NCBI GenBank assembly: GCA_029983695.1
Contig: JASBZB010000001.1
Span: 1 to 64,000, forward strand
Length of the DNA stretch: 64,000 nt
Reading direction: 5' to 3'
Source of the DNA: Lutispora sp003527145
Lineage (GTDB): Bacteria; Bacillota; Clostridia; Lutisporales; Lutisporaceae
The notes beneath the pieces are model-generated. The model saw nothing but the letters and a program-made list of their open reading frames with translations. It searched no databases and had not been told where the DNA came from. Positions 31,737 through 41,021 of this stretch are shown here, piece by piece (position 1 is the stretch's first letter; each line of letters starts with the position of its first letter). A program made the position numbers and the translations under genes.

Positions 31737-33669
31737 GATGAGTAACTTCAGCTTGTTTGCCTTTGATTCAGAAAGGGAAAATCTTCTCCATGAGCTTCAA
31801 AAATTTGAATATGTTCATTTTACTAACCTAGATGAGGATGAAACTCTTAAGAATGAAGGTTTAAAGAATGTTAAAGTGCCTGAAAGCGTGGTTGCTGTGG
31901 ATGAAGAGATTACAAAGGTAAAATATGCCATCGATTTATTATCTAAATATTATATTAAAGATACCGGCATCAAAGCCATGCAAAAGGGCAAGGAAAGCTT
32001 TAATTTCATTGAACTTGAAGAAAGAGGCTCAAGCATAGATTATACCCCTTTGTATAATCAGCTGAGAGAGCTGAATACAAAGAAAGAAGCCTTAAGCCAA
32101 GAGACCTCTAAGATAAATACCTCAATAGATGAATTAAGACCTTGGGTTAAGCTGAATACATCTATTAAAAACTTGAATTCTTTTGAACAGGTAGAAGTAA
32201 ACATGGGGACCATACCTAAAAAACTTAGAGAAAAGCTGCAAAACGATTTATTGGGCACTCAGTACACATACTTTGAAGTCATAAGCGAAGATAAAGACAA
32301 TTTATATATTTTGGTTTTATCCTCTAAGTCGGAATCAGAAATGGTTATGGAGATATTAAGAAACAGCAGCTTTTCTAAGAGCAAGCTGAATTTGGAAGGT
32401 AAACCGGCAGAAGAAATTTCAGAATTGGATAAAAGAATAAATGCCATAGAGAATGAAGCAAAGGGTTATGAGCAAGAGATTGCAGAATTATCGAGCAATC
32501 TGCCTAAGCTGGAAGTAGTATATGATTATCTGATGAATCAAAAATTAAGGATTGCATCCTCAGAAAATTTCTTAATGACAGAAAGTGTAAACGTTATAAT
32601 GGGTTATATCCCTTCAAAAATGGTTGAAGAATTTACGGATACTGTAAAAAAAGCTCTCAACAATGTTTACTATTTACAAGTTAACGAAGTGGATAAGGAT
32701 GATTCGAACGTGCCCATACTATTGGAGAATTCAAAATTTGCACAAGCTTTTGAGTCTTTAACCAGTATGTATTCCTTACCAAAGTATAATGAGATAGATC
32801 CAACTCCGTTTTTAGCACCGTTCTATCTTATTTTCTTTGGAATGATGCTGGCCGATATTGGTTATGGCCTGGCACTGCTTATTGGTACAATAGTTGCACT
32901 TAAATCTTTCAATTTATCAGAGAGTCAAAAGAATTTCATAAGATTTTTTCACTATTTAAGCTACCCGACTATCGTATGGGGCTTGATATATGGATCATTC
33001 TTAGGCGGTATTATACCTATGCCGGCTTTGATCAATCCTTCAACTGAGTACTTTAATATATTGATCATATCCATTGTATTTGGTATATTTCACTTATACT
33101 TCGGATTGGGATTAAAAGCTTATTTATATATAAAAGAAAAAAAATATCTGGATGCACTATTTGATGTAGGTTTTTGGTATATGGCACTGACCGGCGGAAT
33201 CGGATTCCTCGTGTCCGGCTTTGTTGCATTGCCTGATATTATTAAGAATATATCATTGATTGTTATGATAGCAGGGATGGCAGGTATAGTTGCCACTGGG
33301 GGAAGAGAATCAAAAAGTATTGCCGGCAAAGCTGTTGGTGGTTTATACAGCTTATATGGCATATCAAGTTATGTAGGAGATTTTGTATCCTATTCCAGGC
33401 TTATGGCTCTAGGGCTATCCGGCGGATTTATTGGCGGTGCCATAAATATGATAGCCGGAATGCTTTTCGATTCTGGAATAGTTGGAATAATAGCGGGTGT
33501 TGTCGTGTTTATCGGCGGCCAATTTTTCAATATATTCCTTAGTGCATTGGGGGCATATGTCCATTCAATAAGACTTATCTTCGTTGAATTTTTTGGAAAA
33601 TTCTACGAAGGCGGAGGCAAACCATTTAATTTATTCAGAAGCGAACCTAAATATATAAACTTAAAATAA
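31723..33669 (+). CDS. ntpI: V-type ATPase subunit I (a-type, ion-translocating stator)
   Basis: A 648-residue membrane subunit. The N-terminal half (about 1-350) is cytosolic coiled coil and linker; the C-terminal half has about 7-8 membrane segments, including 'DIGYGLALLIGTIVAL' and 'GISSYVGDFVSYSRLMALGLSGGFIGGAINMIAG', where the essential Arg of 'YSRLMALGL' would face the proteolipid Glu. It provides the ion half-channels. The ATG at 31723 lies inside ntpF. Confidence 0.93.
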   Translation: MAIVKMSNFSLFAFDSERENLLHELQKFEYVHFTNLDEDETLKNEGLKNVKVPESVVAVDEEITKVKYAIDLLSKYYIKDTGIKAMQKGKESFNFIELEERGSSIDYTPLYNQLRELNTKKEALSQETSKINTSIDELRPWVKLNTSIKNLNSFEQVEVNMGTIPKKLREKLQNDLLGTQYTYFEVISEDKDNLYILVLSSKSESEMVMEILRNSSFSKSKLNLEGKPAEEISELDKRINAIENEAKGYEQEIAELSSNLPKLEVVYDYLMNQKLRIASSENFLMTESVNVIMGYIPSKMVEEFTDTVKKALNNVYYLQVNEVDKDDSNVPILLENSKFAQAFESLTSMYSLPKYNEIDPTPFLAPFYLIFFGMMLADIGYGLALLIGTIVALKSFNLSESQKNFIRFFHYLSYPTIVWGLIYGSFLGGIIPMPALINPSTEYFNILIISIVFGIFHLYFGLGLKAYLYIKEKKYLDALFDVGFWYMALTGGIGFLVSGFVALPDIIKNISLIVMIAGMAGIVATGGRESKSIAGKAVGGLYSLYGISSYVGDFVSYSRLMALGLSGGFIGGAINMIAGMLFDSGIVGIIAGVVVFIGGQFFNIFLSALGAYVHSIRLIFVEFFGKFYEGGGKPFNLFRSEPKYINLK

Positions 33670-33686
33670 GTTAGGAGGAAATGTTA

Positions 33687-34166
33687 ATGAATTTTTCAGA
33701 ATTTATAGTTCAAAACGGTGGAGTATTTTTTGCAGGCCTTGGTGCCGCAGTAGCTGTATTTCTTTCCGGAATTGGATCTGCCATGGGCGTTGGCATAGTT
33801 GGTGAAGCAGCATCAGGGCTTATGATCGAAGAGCCTGAAAAGTTTGGTAAATCCCTGGTTCTTCAATTATTGCCAGGTACACAGGGCCTTTATGGATTTG
33901 TTATCGGTCTTTTGGTATTAGGAAAGCTGAGTGCTGGAATGCCCTTGAATGAAGGCTTGTATATACTTGCTGCATGTCTTCCGGTAGGTTTCGTAGGCTG
34001 GCTGTCGGCTATAGCTCAGGGCAAAACTGCAGCTGCAGGTATTGCAATACTTGCAAAGAATGAAGAACAATCCACAAAGGGTATAATATATGCTGTAATG
34101 GTTGAGACCTATGCTTTGCTGTCCTTTGTTACATCGCTAATCCTTGTTAATGCAGTTGGTTTTTAG
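33687..34166 (+). CDS. ntpK: V-type Na+-ATPase proteolipid subunit K
   Basis: A 159-residue rotor-ring proteolipid with four membrane segments (a doubled 16-kDa-type hairpin). The Na+ ligand set known from Enterococcus hirae NtpK is conserved at plus one numbering: L62, T65 and Q66 in 'LLPGTQGLYG', Q111 in 'IAQGK' and the carboxylate E140 in 'MVETYA'. This argues for Na+ coupling rather than H+. The ATG at 33687 is 8 nt after AGGAGG; an ATG at 33681 is too close. Confidence 0.93.
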   Translation: MNFSEFIVQNGGVFFAGLGAAVAVFLSGIGSAMGVGIVGEAASGLMIEEPEKFGKSLVLQLLPGTQGLYGFVIGLLVLGKLSAGMPLNEGLYILAACLPVGFVGWLSAIAQGKTAAAGIAILAKNEEQSTKGIIYAVMVETYALLSFVTSLILVNAVGF

Positions 34167-34187
34167 AAAAGCTAAGGATGTGAAGAT

Positions 34188-34745
34188 ATGTCGAATTTAG
34201 ATAACCTTATTAATAAAATTCTTGATGATGCTAAAAAAGAAGCTGACAGGATTATGGAAGAATCAGCTAAGATTAATGAGGAAATAGTTAGCTCAAAGGT
34301 TAACGAAGCAAATGAAAAAAAGAAGAGATTGATAGAAAAAGCTGCAGCCGAAGCTGCCATGATGAAGGATAGAATAATTTCCAATGCGGAGTTAAAAGTT
34401 AGAGATGAGAAATTAAAGGCAAAACAAGAAGTTATGGATAGAGTTTTTAAACTATCTAAAGAAAGACTTAAAAATTTAAATGAAGATGAGTATATGAAAT
34501 TTTTAAGAAATAATATAAAAACATTGGATTTAAAAGGCCAAGAGCTATTGATAGTACCTGAAAATATGAAGTCAAAAGTAAAATCCATGGGATTAGTTCC
34601 GATGATATCTGATGATGAAACTGTAGAATCAGGGTTTATGTTGAAGAATAGGGATGTCACAATGAATTTTTCCTTTGATTCCCTGGTAGATTATTTAAGA
34701 GAAGAACTTGAATCTGAGATAGCACAAGATCTTTTTAAAGAATAG
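34188..34745 (+). CDS. ntpE: V-type ATPase peripheral stalk subunit E
   Basis: A 185-residue subunit: a long N-terminal coiled coil (about 1-100, 'ILDDAKKEADRIMEESAKINEEIVSSKVNEANEKKKRLIEKAAAEAAMMKDRI') and a globular C-terminal domain that contacts subunit B at the top of the A3B3 head. It pairs with the NtpF-like subunit. The ATG at 34188 follows AAGGATGTGAAG. Confidence 0.9.
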   Translation: MSNLDNLINKILDDAKKEADRIMEESAKINEEIVSSKVNEANEKKKRLIEKAAAEAAMMKDRIISNAELKVRDEKLKAKQEVMDRVFKLSKERLKNLNEDEYMKFLRNNIKTLDLKGQELLIVPENMKSKVKSMGLVPMISDDETVESGFMLKNRDVTMNFSFDSLVDYLREELESEIAQDLFKE

Positions 34746-34755
34746 GAGTGATTTC

Positions 34756-35757
34756 ATGGATAGAATGGATTTTATCCAAGGCGTGACCAGAACCAGAGTC
34801 CTTGAAACCAGGCTCCTATCAAAGGCAAGAATAGATAGGATGATAGAAGCTAAGGATATTGAAGAAGTTTTCAAAATTCTTAATGAAACTGAATACTCGA
34901 ACGCAGTTGCAGGAATAAGCAGAAGTGAGGATTATGAAAATATTCTATCTCATGAACTGAAAAGAGTATATAAGTTGATGAGGGAGATTTCTAAAAATCA
35001 AATCGTAGTGGATTTAATGGCATTAAAATATGATTATCATAATTTGAAGGTATTGGTCAAGGAGAGAAAATTAAATAAAGATCTGGCTGATCTTTATATA
35101 CCCATTGGAACTACAGACTTCCATAAGATAAAAGATGGATTTTTAGAAGGAAACCTGAGAGATATGCAGCCGGAGTTCAAAGATGCCATAGAAGCTGTTA
35201 TAAAGGATTTTGAACTTACTAAGGACCCGCAGAGGATAGATTTGATTTTCGACAAATTCTATTTCGAGCATTTGTATAAGATGGCTGTAAATACAGGGAT
35301 TGAATTATTCATAAACTATGTCCGGGACATGATTGACTTTATAAATATTAAGTCTTCTATTCGGCTTAAGAAGCAAGGAAAAGATATGGGATTCTTTGAA
35401 GATGTGCTTCTTCCCAACGGAAATATTGATAAGGATGCTATACTTTTTACCTTAAATGATTCTATAGAAAATATGATCAACAGATTTAAAAACTCCAGGA
35501 TCAGTTCTAAGCTGATAAAGGGGTTGGAAGCTTATAAGACAACCGGCCGTTTATCAGACCTTGAAAAGTATATGGATAATTATCTCGTGGAGATCAATCA
35601 GCCTTCAAAATATGTGAGTTTTGGACCTGAACCCATTTTTTCTTATATAGTGGCAAAGGAAACAGAGGTAAAAACTTTGAGAATTATTATGGTTTCAAAG
35701 CTGAACAAGCTTTCACCAGATGCCACGAGGGAAAGGGTGCGTGATTTATATGTTTAA
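34756..35757 (+). CDS. ntpC: V-type ATPase subunit C (d-like, central stalk base)
   Basis: A 333-residue helical subunit of the V-ATPase AC39/d type that sits on the proteolipid ring and joins it to the central stalk. Recognisable stretches: 'DRMDFIQGVTRTRVLETRLLSKARIDRMIEA', and 'PSKYVSFGPEPIFSYIVAKETEVKTLRIIMVSKLNKLSPDATRERVRDLYV', a conserved C-terminus. The ATG at 34756 follows AGGAGTG. It overlaps the next subunit by 8 bp. Confidence 0.93.
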   Translation: MDRMDFIQGVTRTRVLETRLLSKARIDRMIEAKDIEEVFKILNETEYSNAVAGISRSEDYENILSHELKRVYKLMREISKNQIVVDLMALKYDYHNLKVLVKERKLNKDLADLYIPIGTTDFHKIKDGFLEGNLRDMQPEFKDAIEAVIKDFELTKDPQRIDLIFDKFYFEHLYKMAVNTGIELFINYVRDMIDFINIKSSIRLKKQGKDMGFFEDVLLPNGNIDKDAILFTLNDSIENMINRFKNSRISSKLIKGLEAYKTTGRLSDLEKYMDNYLVEINQPSKYVSFGPEPIFSYIVAKETEVKTLRIIMVSKLNKLSPDATRERVRDLYV

Positions 35758-36058
35758 AGTCGCTGTTGTTGGAGACAAAGATTCAATTCTTGCCTTCAAA
35801 GCATTAGGGGTGGATGTTTTCCCTGTTTACGACCATGAAGAAGCCAGGAGAACTGTCGACACCATTGCCCGGAATAACTATGGTATTATATTTATCACTG
35901 AGCAGATAGCTAGTTTAATTCCAGATACCATAGAACGATATAATAAAGAGATAATCCCTGCGGTAATACTCATACCAAGCAATCAAGGGACATTAAACAT
36001 AGGTATGAGCCGAATAAATAATAATGTGGAAAAAGCCGTAGGATCAAATATTTTATAG
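35750..36058 (+). CDS. ntpG: V-type ATPase subunit F (central stalk)
   Basis: A 102-residue Rossmann-like subunit, 'FKVAVVGDKDSILAFKALGVDVFPV', ending with the long helix that packs against subunit D. It takes part in the rotor of the central stalk. The ATG at 35750 lies inside ntpC (8-bp overlap, TATATG) and gives MFKVAVVGD, the family start; an upstream in-frame start at 35720 would add ten residues from within ntpC. Confidence 0.9.
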   Translation: MFKVAVVGDKDSILAFKALGVDVFPVYDHEEARRTVDTIARNNYGIIFITEQIASLIPDTIERYNKEIIPAVILIPSNQGTLNIGMSRINNNVEKAVGSNIL

Positions 36059-36076
36059 AGAAAGAGAGGGCTTATC

Positions 36077-37840
36077 TTGAAAGTTGGAAAGATAATAAAG
36101 GTATCTGGCCCCTTGGTCATTGCTGAGGGGATGGACGAAGCCAATGTATATGATGTAGTCCATGTTTCAAATAATAAGCTTATTGGTGAAATAATAGAAA
36201 TGAGAGGTGACAGAGCCTCTATCCAGGTATATGAAGAAACAACCGGAATAGGCCCTGGAGACCCTGTATATACAACAGGAGAGCCTCTATCGGTAGAATT
36301 AGGACCTGGCTTGCTGGAAGCAATGTTTGACGGCATACAAAGACCACTTGAGCCATTAAGAGCAATTGCCGGAGATTTTCTTTCAAAGGGCACTGAGGTA
36401 AAAAGTCTTGACAGAGAAAAAAAGTGGCATTTTGTACCCGCTGTTAAGGTCGGAGATAAGGTTGTTCAGGGAGATGTAATAGGAACTGTGCAAGAAACTC
36501 CCATAGTTCTTCATAAAATAATGGTGCCCTATGGGATATCCGGTGAAGTAACGGATATTAAAGAAGGAGATTTTACGGTAGTAGATGATGTATGTATTTT
36601 GAATGGAGAAATTAAACTCCAAATGATGCAAAAATGGCCTGTAAGAAAGGGCAGAGGATATCAGAAGAAGCTAAACCCTACAGTACCGCTGCTAACGGGG
36701 CAAAGGGTGATAGATACATTTTTTCCTGTGTCAAAAGGCGGAACAGCTGCAATTCCGGGCCCCTTTGGTTCCGGTAAAACCGTTGTACAGCATCAGCTTG
36801 CAAAATGGGCAGATTCTGAAATAGTTGTATACGTAGGCTGCGGTGAGCGCGGCAATGAGATGACAGACGTTCTTATGGAGTTCCCTGAGATTATCGACCC
36901 GACTACCGGGGAATCACTTATGAAGAGGACAGTTCTTATTGCAAACACTTCCAATATGCCTGTGGCTGCCAGAGAAGCATCCATATATACGGGAATAACC
37001 ATAGCCGAATATTTCAGAGATATGGGCTATTCTGTAGCTATAATGGCCGACTCCACTTCCCGATGGGCAGAAGCGCTGAGAGAAATGTCAGGAAGGCTTG
37101 AGGAAATGCCTGGAGATGAAGGCTATCCTGCTTACCTTGCATCGCGTGCTGCAGAATTCTATGAGAGAGCAGGGAAAGTAGTATGTTATGGCAACGATAA
37201 TAGGGAAGGTGCCGTAACGGTCATAGGTGCCGTATCACCTCCGGGAGGAGATATTTCCGAGCCGGTTTCCCAGGCTACCTTAAGAATTGTTAAGGTATTC
37301 TGGAGCTTGGATTATGCTCTTTCTTACAAGAGACATTTCCCGGCTATAAACTGGTTAAATTCATATTCATTATATCAAACAAAAATAGATGAATGGATGA
37401 ATGAAAATATAGATCCTGAATTCGCGGCTAACAGAGCAAAGGCAATGAATCTGCTCCAGGATGAAACAGGTCTCTTAGAGATAGTAAGGCTGGTAGGAAG
37501 AGATTCATTATCTGAGGAGGACCAGCTAAAGCTTGAAGCAACAAAGTCCATAAGAGAAGACTTCCTGCAGCAGAATGCGTTCCATGAAGTTGACACCTTC
37601 TGCTCATTAGCAAAGCAAAATAAAATGCTTAAACTTATATTAAACTTTTTTGATCAAGGGAAGAGAGCGCTGGAGCAAGGTGTTTATCTGAAGGATATAG
37701 AAAAAATGGAAGTAAGAAATAAAATAGCCCGTGCTAAGTATATAGCCGAGGAAGACTTAGAGAAAATCGATGATATTAATGCAGAATTGACTGCCAGCGT
37801 AGATAATCTCATAAGCAAGGGAGGTATCCTCAATGCTTAA
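36077..37840 (+). CDS. ntpA: V-type ATPase catalytic subunit A
   Basis: A 587-residue catalytic subunit hydrolysing ATP. Walker A 'GPFGSGKTVVQHQLAKW' (about 230-246), the family's non-homologous insertion (about 110-185), 'VGCGERGNEMTDVL' and 'MADSTSRWAEALREMSGRLEEMPGDEGYPAYLASR' are all present. The TTG at 36077 follows AGAGAGGG. It overlaps subunit B by 8 bp. Confidence 0.97.
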   Translation: MKVGKIIKVSGPLVIAEGMDEANVYDVVHVSNNKLIGEIIEMRGDRASIQVYEETTGIGPGDPVYTTGEPLSVELGPGLLEAMFDGIQRPLEPLRAIAGDFLSKGTEVKSLDREKKWHFVPAVKVGDKVVQGDVIGTVQETPIVLHKIMVPYGISGEVTDIKEGDFTVVDDVCILNGEIKLQMMQKWPVRKGRGYQKKLNPTVPLLTGQRVIDTFFPVSKGGTAAIPGPFGSGKTVVQHQLAKWADSEIVVYVGCGERGNEMTDVLMEFPEIIDPTTGESLMKRTVLIANTSNMPVAAREASIYTGITIAEYFRDMGYSVAIMADSTSRWAEALREMSGRLEEMPGDEGYPAYLASRAAEFYERAGKVVCYGNDNREGAVTVIGAVSPPGGDISEPVSQATLRIVKVFWSLDYALSYKRHFPAINWLNSYSLYQTKIDEWMNENIDPEFAANRAKAMNLLQDETGLLEIVRLVGRDSLSEEDQLKLEATKSIREDFLQQNAFHEVDTFCSLAKQNKMLKLILNFFDQGKRALEQGVYLKDIEKMEVRNKIARAKYIAEEDLEKIDDINAELTASVDNLISKGGILNA

Positions 37841-39221
37841 AGAATATAAAACAGTTAGAGAAGTAGTAGGACCGCTGATGATAGTTGAAGGGGTAGAAGG
37901 GGTTAAATATGAAGAACTGGTTGAAATAGAATTGCAAACCGGTGAGAAGAGACGCGGAAGGGTTCTTGAGGTCAACGAAGACAGAGCTATGATCCAGCTT
38001 TTTGAGGGTTCTTCGGGAATAAATCTAAAGAGTACCAGCGTAAGATTCTTAGGAAAGCCCCTTGAATTAGGAGTTTCTCCTGATATGATAGGCAGAGTGT
38101 TTGACGGACTAGGCCGCCCAAAGGATAATGGACCTAAGATAATTCCGGAAAAGAAGATTGATATAAACGGCGTGCCCATGAATCCGGTAGCAAGGGATTA
38201 TCCGGATGAATTTATTCAAACAGGTATTTCTTGTATAGACGGATTGAATACATTGGTCAGAGGACAAAAGCTTCCGATTTTCTCCGGTTCAGGTTTGCCC
38301 CATAATGAAGTTGCAGCTCAGATTGCAAGACAAGCAAACGTTTTGGGTTCTGGTGAGAAGTTCGCTGTGGTGTTTGCCGCTATGGGAATAACCTTTGAAG
38401 AAGCTGAATTTTTTATTGATGACTTTACAAAAACCGGTGCTATAGATAGAGCCGTATTATTTATAAACTTGGCCAATGACCCTGCTATAGAAAGGATTGC
38501 AACACCGCGTATGGCCCTTACATGTGCTGAATATCTAGCTTTTGAGAAGGATATGCATGTACTCGTAATACTGACAGACATGACTAACTATGCTGAAGCA
38601 TTGAGAGAAACATCAGCAGCCAGAAAAGAAGTTCCCGGCAGACGCGGATATCCGGGATACTTATATACCGACCTTTCAACCATATATGAGAGAGCAGGAA
38701 AAATCAGAGGAAGGAAAGGCTCTATAACGCAGATACCGATACTGACAATGCCAGAGGATGATATCACCCATCCGATTCCTGACTTAACAGGATATATAAC
38801 CGAAGGACAGATCATACTATCAAGAGAATTATATAAGAGGGGCTTGCAGCCTCCCATAAACGTTGTTCCTTCTCTTTCGAGACTTAAGGATAAAGGAATC
38901 GGCAAGAAAAAAACAAGGGAAGACCATGCTGACACAATGAATCAATTATATGCTGCTTATACTTCAGGCAGAGAAGCAAGAGAACTGGCTACCATACTGG
39001 GAGAATCTGCGCTTTCGGATGCTGATAAAGCATTTGCTAAATTTGCTGAAGAATTTGATAAAGAATATGTAAACCAAGGATATCAAAATAATAGAAGCAT
39101 TATCGACACCTTGGATCTTGGGTGGGAGTTATTGAAGATCATCCCAAGAAGTGAGCTCAAGAGAATCAGAGATGAGTTCCTTGACAAGTATCTGCCACAA
39201 GAAGACAAAGGGGCTGAGTAG
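37833..39221 (+). CDS. ntpB: V-type ATPase subunit B (non-catalytic)
   Basis: A 462-residue regulatory partner of subunit A in the A3B3 head. The P-loop is degenerate ('IFSGSGLPHNEVAAQIARQ'), as expected of the non-catalytic subunit; 'TDMTNYAEALRETSAARKEVPGRRGYPGYLYTDLSTIYERAG' is the conserved nucleotide-interface block. The ATG at 37833 overlaps ntpA; the gene abuts ntpD without space. Confidence 0.97.
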   Translation: MLKEYKTVREVVGPLMIVEGVEGVKYEELVEIELQTGEKRRGRVLEVNEDRAMIQLFEGSSGINLKSTSVRFLGKPLELGVSPDMIGRVFDGLGRPKDNGPKIIPEKKIDINGVPMNPVARDYPDEFIQTGISCIDGLNTLVRGQKLPIFSGSGLPHNEVAAQIARQANVLGSGEKFAVVFAAMGITFEEAEFFIDDFTKTGAIDRAVLFINLANDPAIERIATPRMALTCAEYLAFEKDMHVLVILTDMTNYAEALRETSAARKEVPGRRGYPGYLYTDLSTIYERAGKIRGRKGSITQIPILTMPEDDITHPIPDLTGYITEGQIILSRELYKRGLQPPINVVPSLSRLKDKGIGKKKTREDHADTMNQLYAAYTSGREARELATILGESALSDADKAFAKFAEEFDKEYVNQGYQNNRSIIDTLDLGWELLKIIPRSELKRIRDEFLDKYLPQEDKGAE

Positions 39222-39863
39222 ATGGCTAAGCTGAATGTGAATCCTACTCGAATGGAGCTGACCGGCCTTAAGAAGAGGCTATCCACTGCCAAGAGAGGTC
39301 ATAAGCTCCTTAAGGACAAACAAGATGAGCTCATGAGAAGATTTATCGAGTTGATTAAAAGGAATAAGTCTCTTAGGATGAAGGTCGAAGAAGAATTGCA
39401 AGATTCCTTTAAGGACTTTTTGCTCGCCAGTGCAGTCATGTCTCCTGAGATGTTGGAGGAGGCCGTAGCCTTTCCCAAGGAAAATATTACGGTGGATATA
39501 AAGAAAAAAAATGTAATGAGTGTAAATGTGCCTGTTATGAATTTTATCAGGAAGCTTGAAGGCGATGAGGGGAGTATTTATCCTTATGGTTTCGCTCAAA
39601 CTTCATCAGAACTGGACGATGCCATATCCAAACTTTATGGGATAATGTCTAAGCTATTGGAATTGGCCGAGGTAGAAAAAGCTTGCCAATTGATGGCCGA
39701 TGAGATTGAAAAGACCAGAAGAAGAGTGAACGCCCTGGAATATAGGACTATACCTGACCTGGAAGAGACTATAAGGTTTATTAGAATGAAATTGGATGAG
39801 AGTGAAAGAAGTACAATCACTCGCTTGATGAAGGTAAAAGATATCATCAGCAAAGAAGCTTAA
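39222..39863 (+). CDS. ntpD: V-type ATPase subunit D (central shaft)
   Basis: A 213-residue, two-helix rotor shaft: N-terminal 'NVNPTRMELTGLKKRLSTAKRGHKLLKDKQDELMRRFIELI' and C-terminal 'RRVNALEYRTIPDLEETIRFIRMKLDESERSTITRLMKVK'. It couples hydrolysis in A3B3 to rotation. The ATG at 39222 follows directly on the ntpB stop; the preceding AAGGGG serves as ribosome binding site. Last gene of the operon, and no NtpJ-type K+ transporter follows. Confidence 0.95.
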   Translation: MAKLNVNPTRMELTGLKKRLSTAKRGHKLLKDKQDELMRRFIELIKRNKSLRMKVEEELQDSFKDFLLASAVMSPEMLEEAVAFPKENITVDIKKKNVMSVNVPVMNFIRKLEGDEGSIYPYGFAQTSSELDDAISKLYGIMSKLLELAEVEKACQLMADEIEKTRRRVNALEYRTIPDLEETIRFIRMKLDESERSTITRLMKVKDIISKEA

Positions 39864-39864
39864 G

Positions 39865-39890
39865 AAACCGCAGCGAAAGCTGCGGTTTTT
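39865..39890 (+). terminator. Terminator of the V-ATPase operon
   Basis: AAACCGCAGC-gaaa-GCTGCGGTTTTT, a 10-bp stem with a GNRA-like tetraloop and T run. Confidence 0.92.
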
Positions 39891-39909
39891 GTACTGTTTT
39901 CACTGGAGC

Positions 39910-39939
39910 TTGACATTTTTGCAGATTTGTAATTATAAT
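39910..39939 (+). promoter_or_regulatory. Consensus promoter upstream of lgt
   Basis: TTGACA (39910-39915) and TATAAT (39934-39939) with an 18-bp spacer: perfect sigma-A hexamers, probably strong. Start of transcription is expected near 39946, giving a leader of about 185 nt. Confidence 0.85.
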
Positions 39940-39947
39940 TTATAGAT

Positions 39948-40072
39948 GGAAAGCATCAGCATTGGTTTGTGCTATGCTGGATGATTTCCCTTGCATAAGC
40001 TATATTGTATAATCATTAGCTTTTTCTTGATGCAAGCCTACCTCGAGCTGCTGAAATGAGCTAAAAGAGGCT
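39948..40072 (+). ncRNA. Structured leader upstream of lgt
   Basis: The leader holds a strong interrupted hairpin (39948-39989: GGAAA/TTTCC, CATC/GATG, AGCAT/ATGCT). A nested one follows (CTTGCAT/ATGCAAG at 39990-39996/40030-40036, with AAGCTA/TAGCTT inside and a T5 run). A third helix is AGCCT/AGGCT (40035-40039 with 40068-40072). The second and third share bases 40035-40036, so they compete. I do not recognise a known riboswitch. Confidence 0.5.
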
Positions 40073-40130
40073 GGAGATTTATTTTATAATACTAAGAAGA
40101 TATATCTATATGAGTATTGGAGGAGTTCTA

Positions 40131-40853
40131 ATGAATCCTGTTGCATTTGATATTTTTGGAATATCCATTAGGTGGTATGGCATTTTGATTTCCATGGGCA
40201 TGCTGCTGGGGATTTTTCTTGCTTATTACGAGGCAAAAAAGCAAGGGTATAATCCTGATGATATTATTGATCTGTCCTTGTGGGTCATACCTGCTGCTTT
40301 AATAGGCGCAAGGCTATATTACGTGGCCTTTCAATGGGAGTATTACAAAGGTGATATCCTTAAAATACTCAATACAAGAGAAGGCGGACTTGCTGTGCAC
40401 GGCGGCCTTATCGCAGCAGTTTTGGCAGGTTACTTTTTTACCAGGGCAAAGAATATCCCTTTCTGGAAAACCGCTGACATTGTGGCACCGTCTATAGCAC
40501 TTGGTCAAGCGATAGGCAGATGGGGGAACTTTATAAATGGAGAAGCATACGGAGGCCCCACAGATCTCCCCTGGGGCATTATGGTAGATGGTGTAAAGGT
40601 GCATCCTGCTTTTTTATATGAATCCATATGGGATTTGGGTTTGTTTATATTCTTGATCATATATAGAAGAAACAAGAAGTTTAATGGAGAGATTTTCTTA
40701 TTATACGCCATAATATATTCTGTGGGAAGATTTTGGATTGAAGGCTTGAGGACTGACAGCCTGATGTTTATGGGCCTGAGGACTGCCCAGCTCATAAGCA
40801 TTGCTATAATCGCTTTCGGGTTAGTATTATATTTTATTATGAGGAGACGGTAA
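40131..40853 (+). CDS. lgt: Prolipoprotein diacylglyceryl transferase
   Basis: A 240-residue integral membrane enzyme that transfers diacylglycerol from phosphatidylglycerol to the lipobox cysteine of prolipoproteins. About seven membrane segments. The signature 'GRWGNFINGEAYGGPT' and the conserved 'IPAALIGARLYYV' and 'LAVHGGLIAAVLAGYFF' (His of the active site) are present. The ATG at 40131 is 5 nt from GGAGGAG; the longer upstream frame at 40110 lacks a good site. It has its own strong promoter and structured leader. Confidence 0.95.
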   Translation: MNPVAFDIFGISIRWYGILISMGMLLGIFLAYYEAKKQGYNPDDIIDLSLWVIPAALIGARLYYVAFQWEYYKGDILKILNTREGGLAVHGGLIAAVLAGYFFTRAKNIPFWKTADIVAPSIALGQAIGRWGNFINGEAYGGPTDLPWGIMVDGVKVHPAFLYESIWDLGLFIFLIIYRRNKKFNGEIFLLYAIIYSVGRFWIEGLRTDSLMFMGLRTAQLISIAIIAFGLVLYFIMRRR

Positions 40854-40872
40854 CCACTGAAAGACACGGAAT
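40844..40872 (+). repeat. 29-bp intergenic repeat, copy 1
   Basis: GAGACGG-t-AACCACTGAAAGACACGGAAT overlaps the lgt stop codon. The same sequence with one change recurs at 41519-41547. Confidence 0.85.
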
Positions 40873-40917
40873 ATCCTGATACCAGAGGCTAGTAGCTAGA
40901 AGCCAGAAGCAAAAAAT

Positions 40918-40963
40918 AAAATGGTACGTTGGAATATAGTTCTAACGTACCATTTTGATTTTT
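40918..40963 (+). terminator. Terminator after lgt
   Basis: AAAATGGTACGTT and AACGTACCATTTT form a perfect 13-bp stem, extended inside by GAA/TTC pairs, followed by GATTTTTT. Confidence 0.9.
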
Positions 40964-41021
40964 TATAGCTTTTTGAAATTTTTTGGAAGGATTTTTAAAT
41001 AATATAGAGAATTATACTCAT

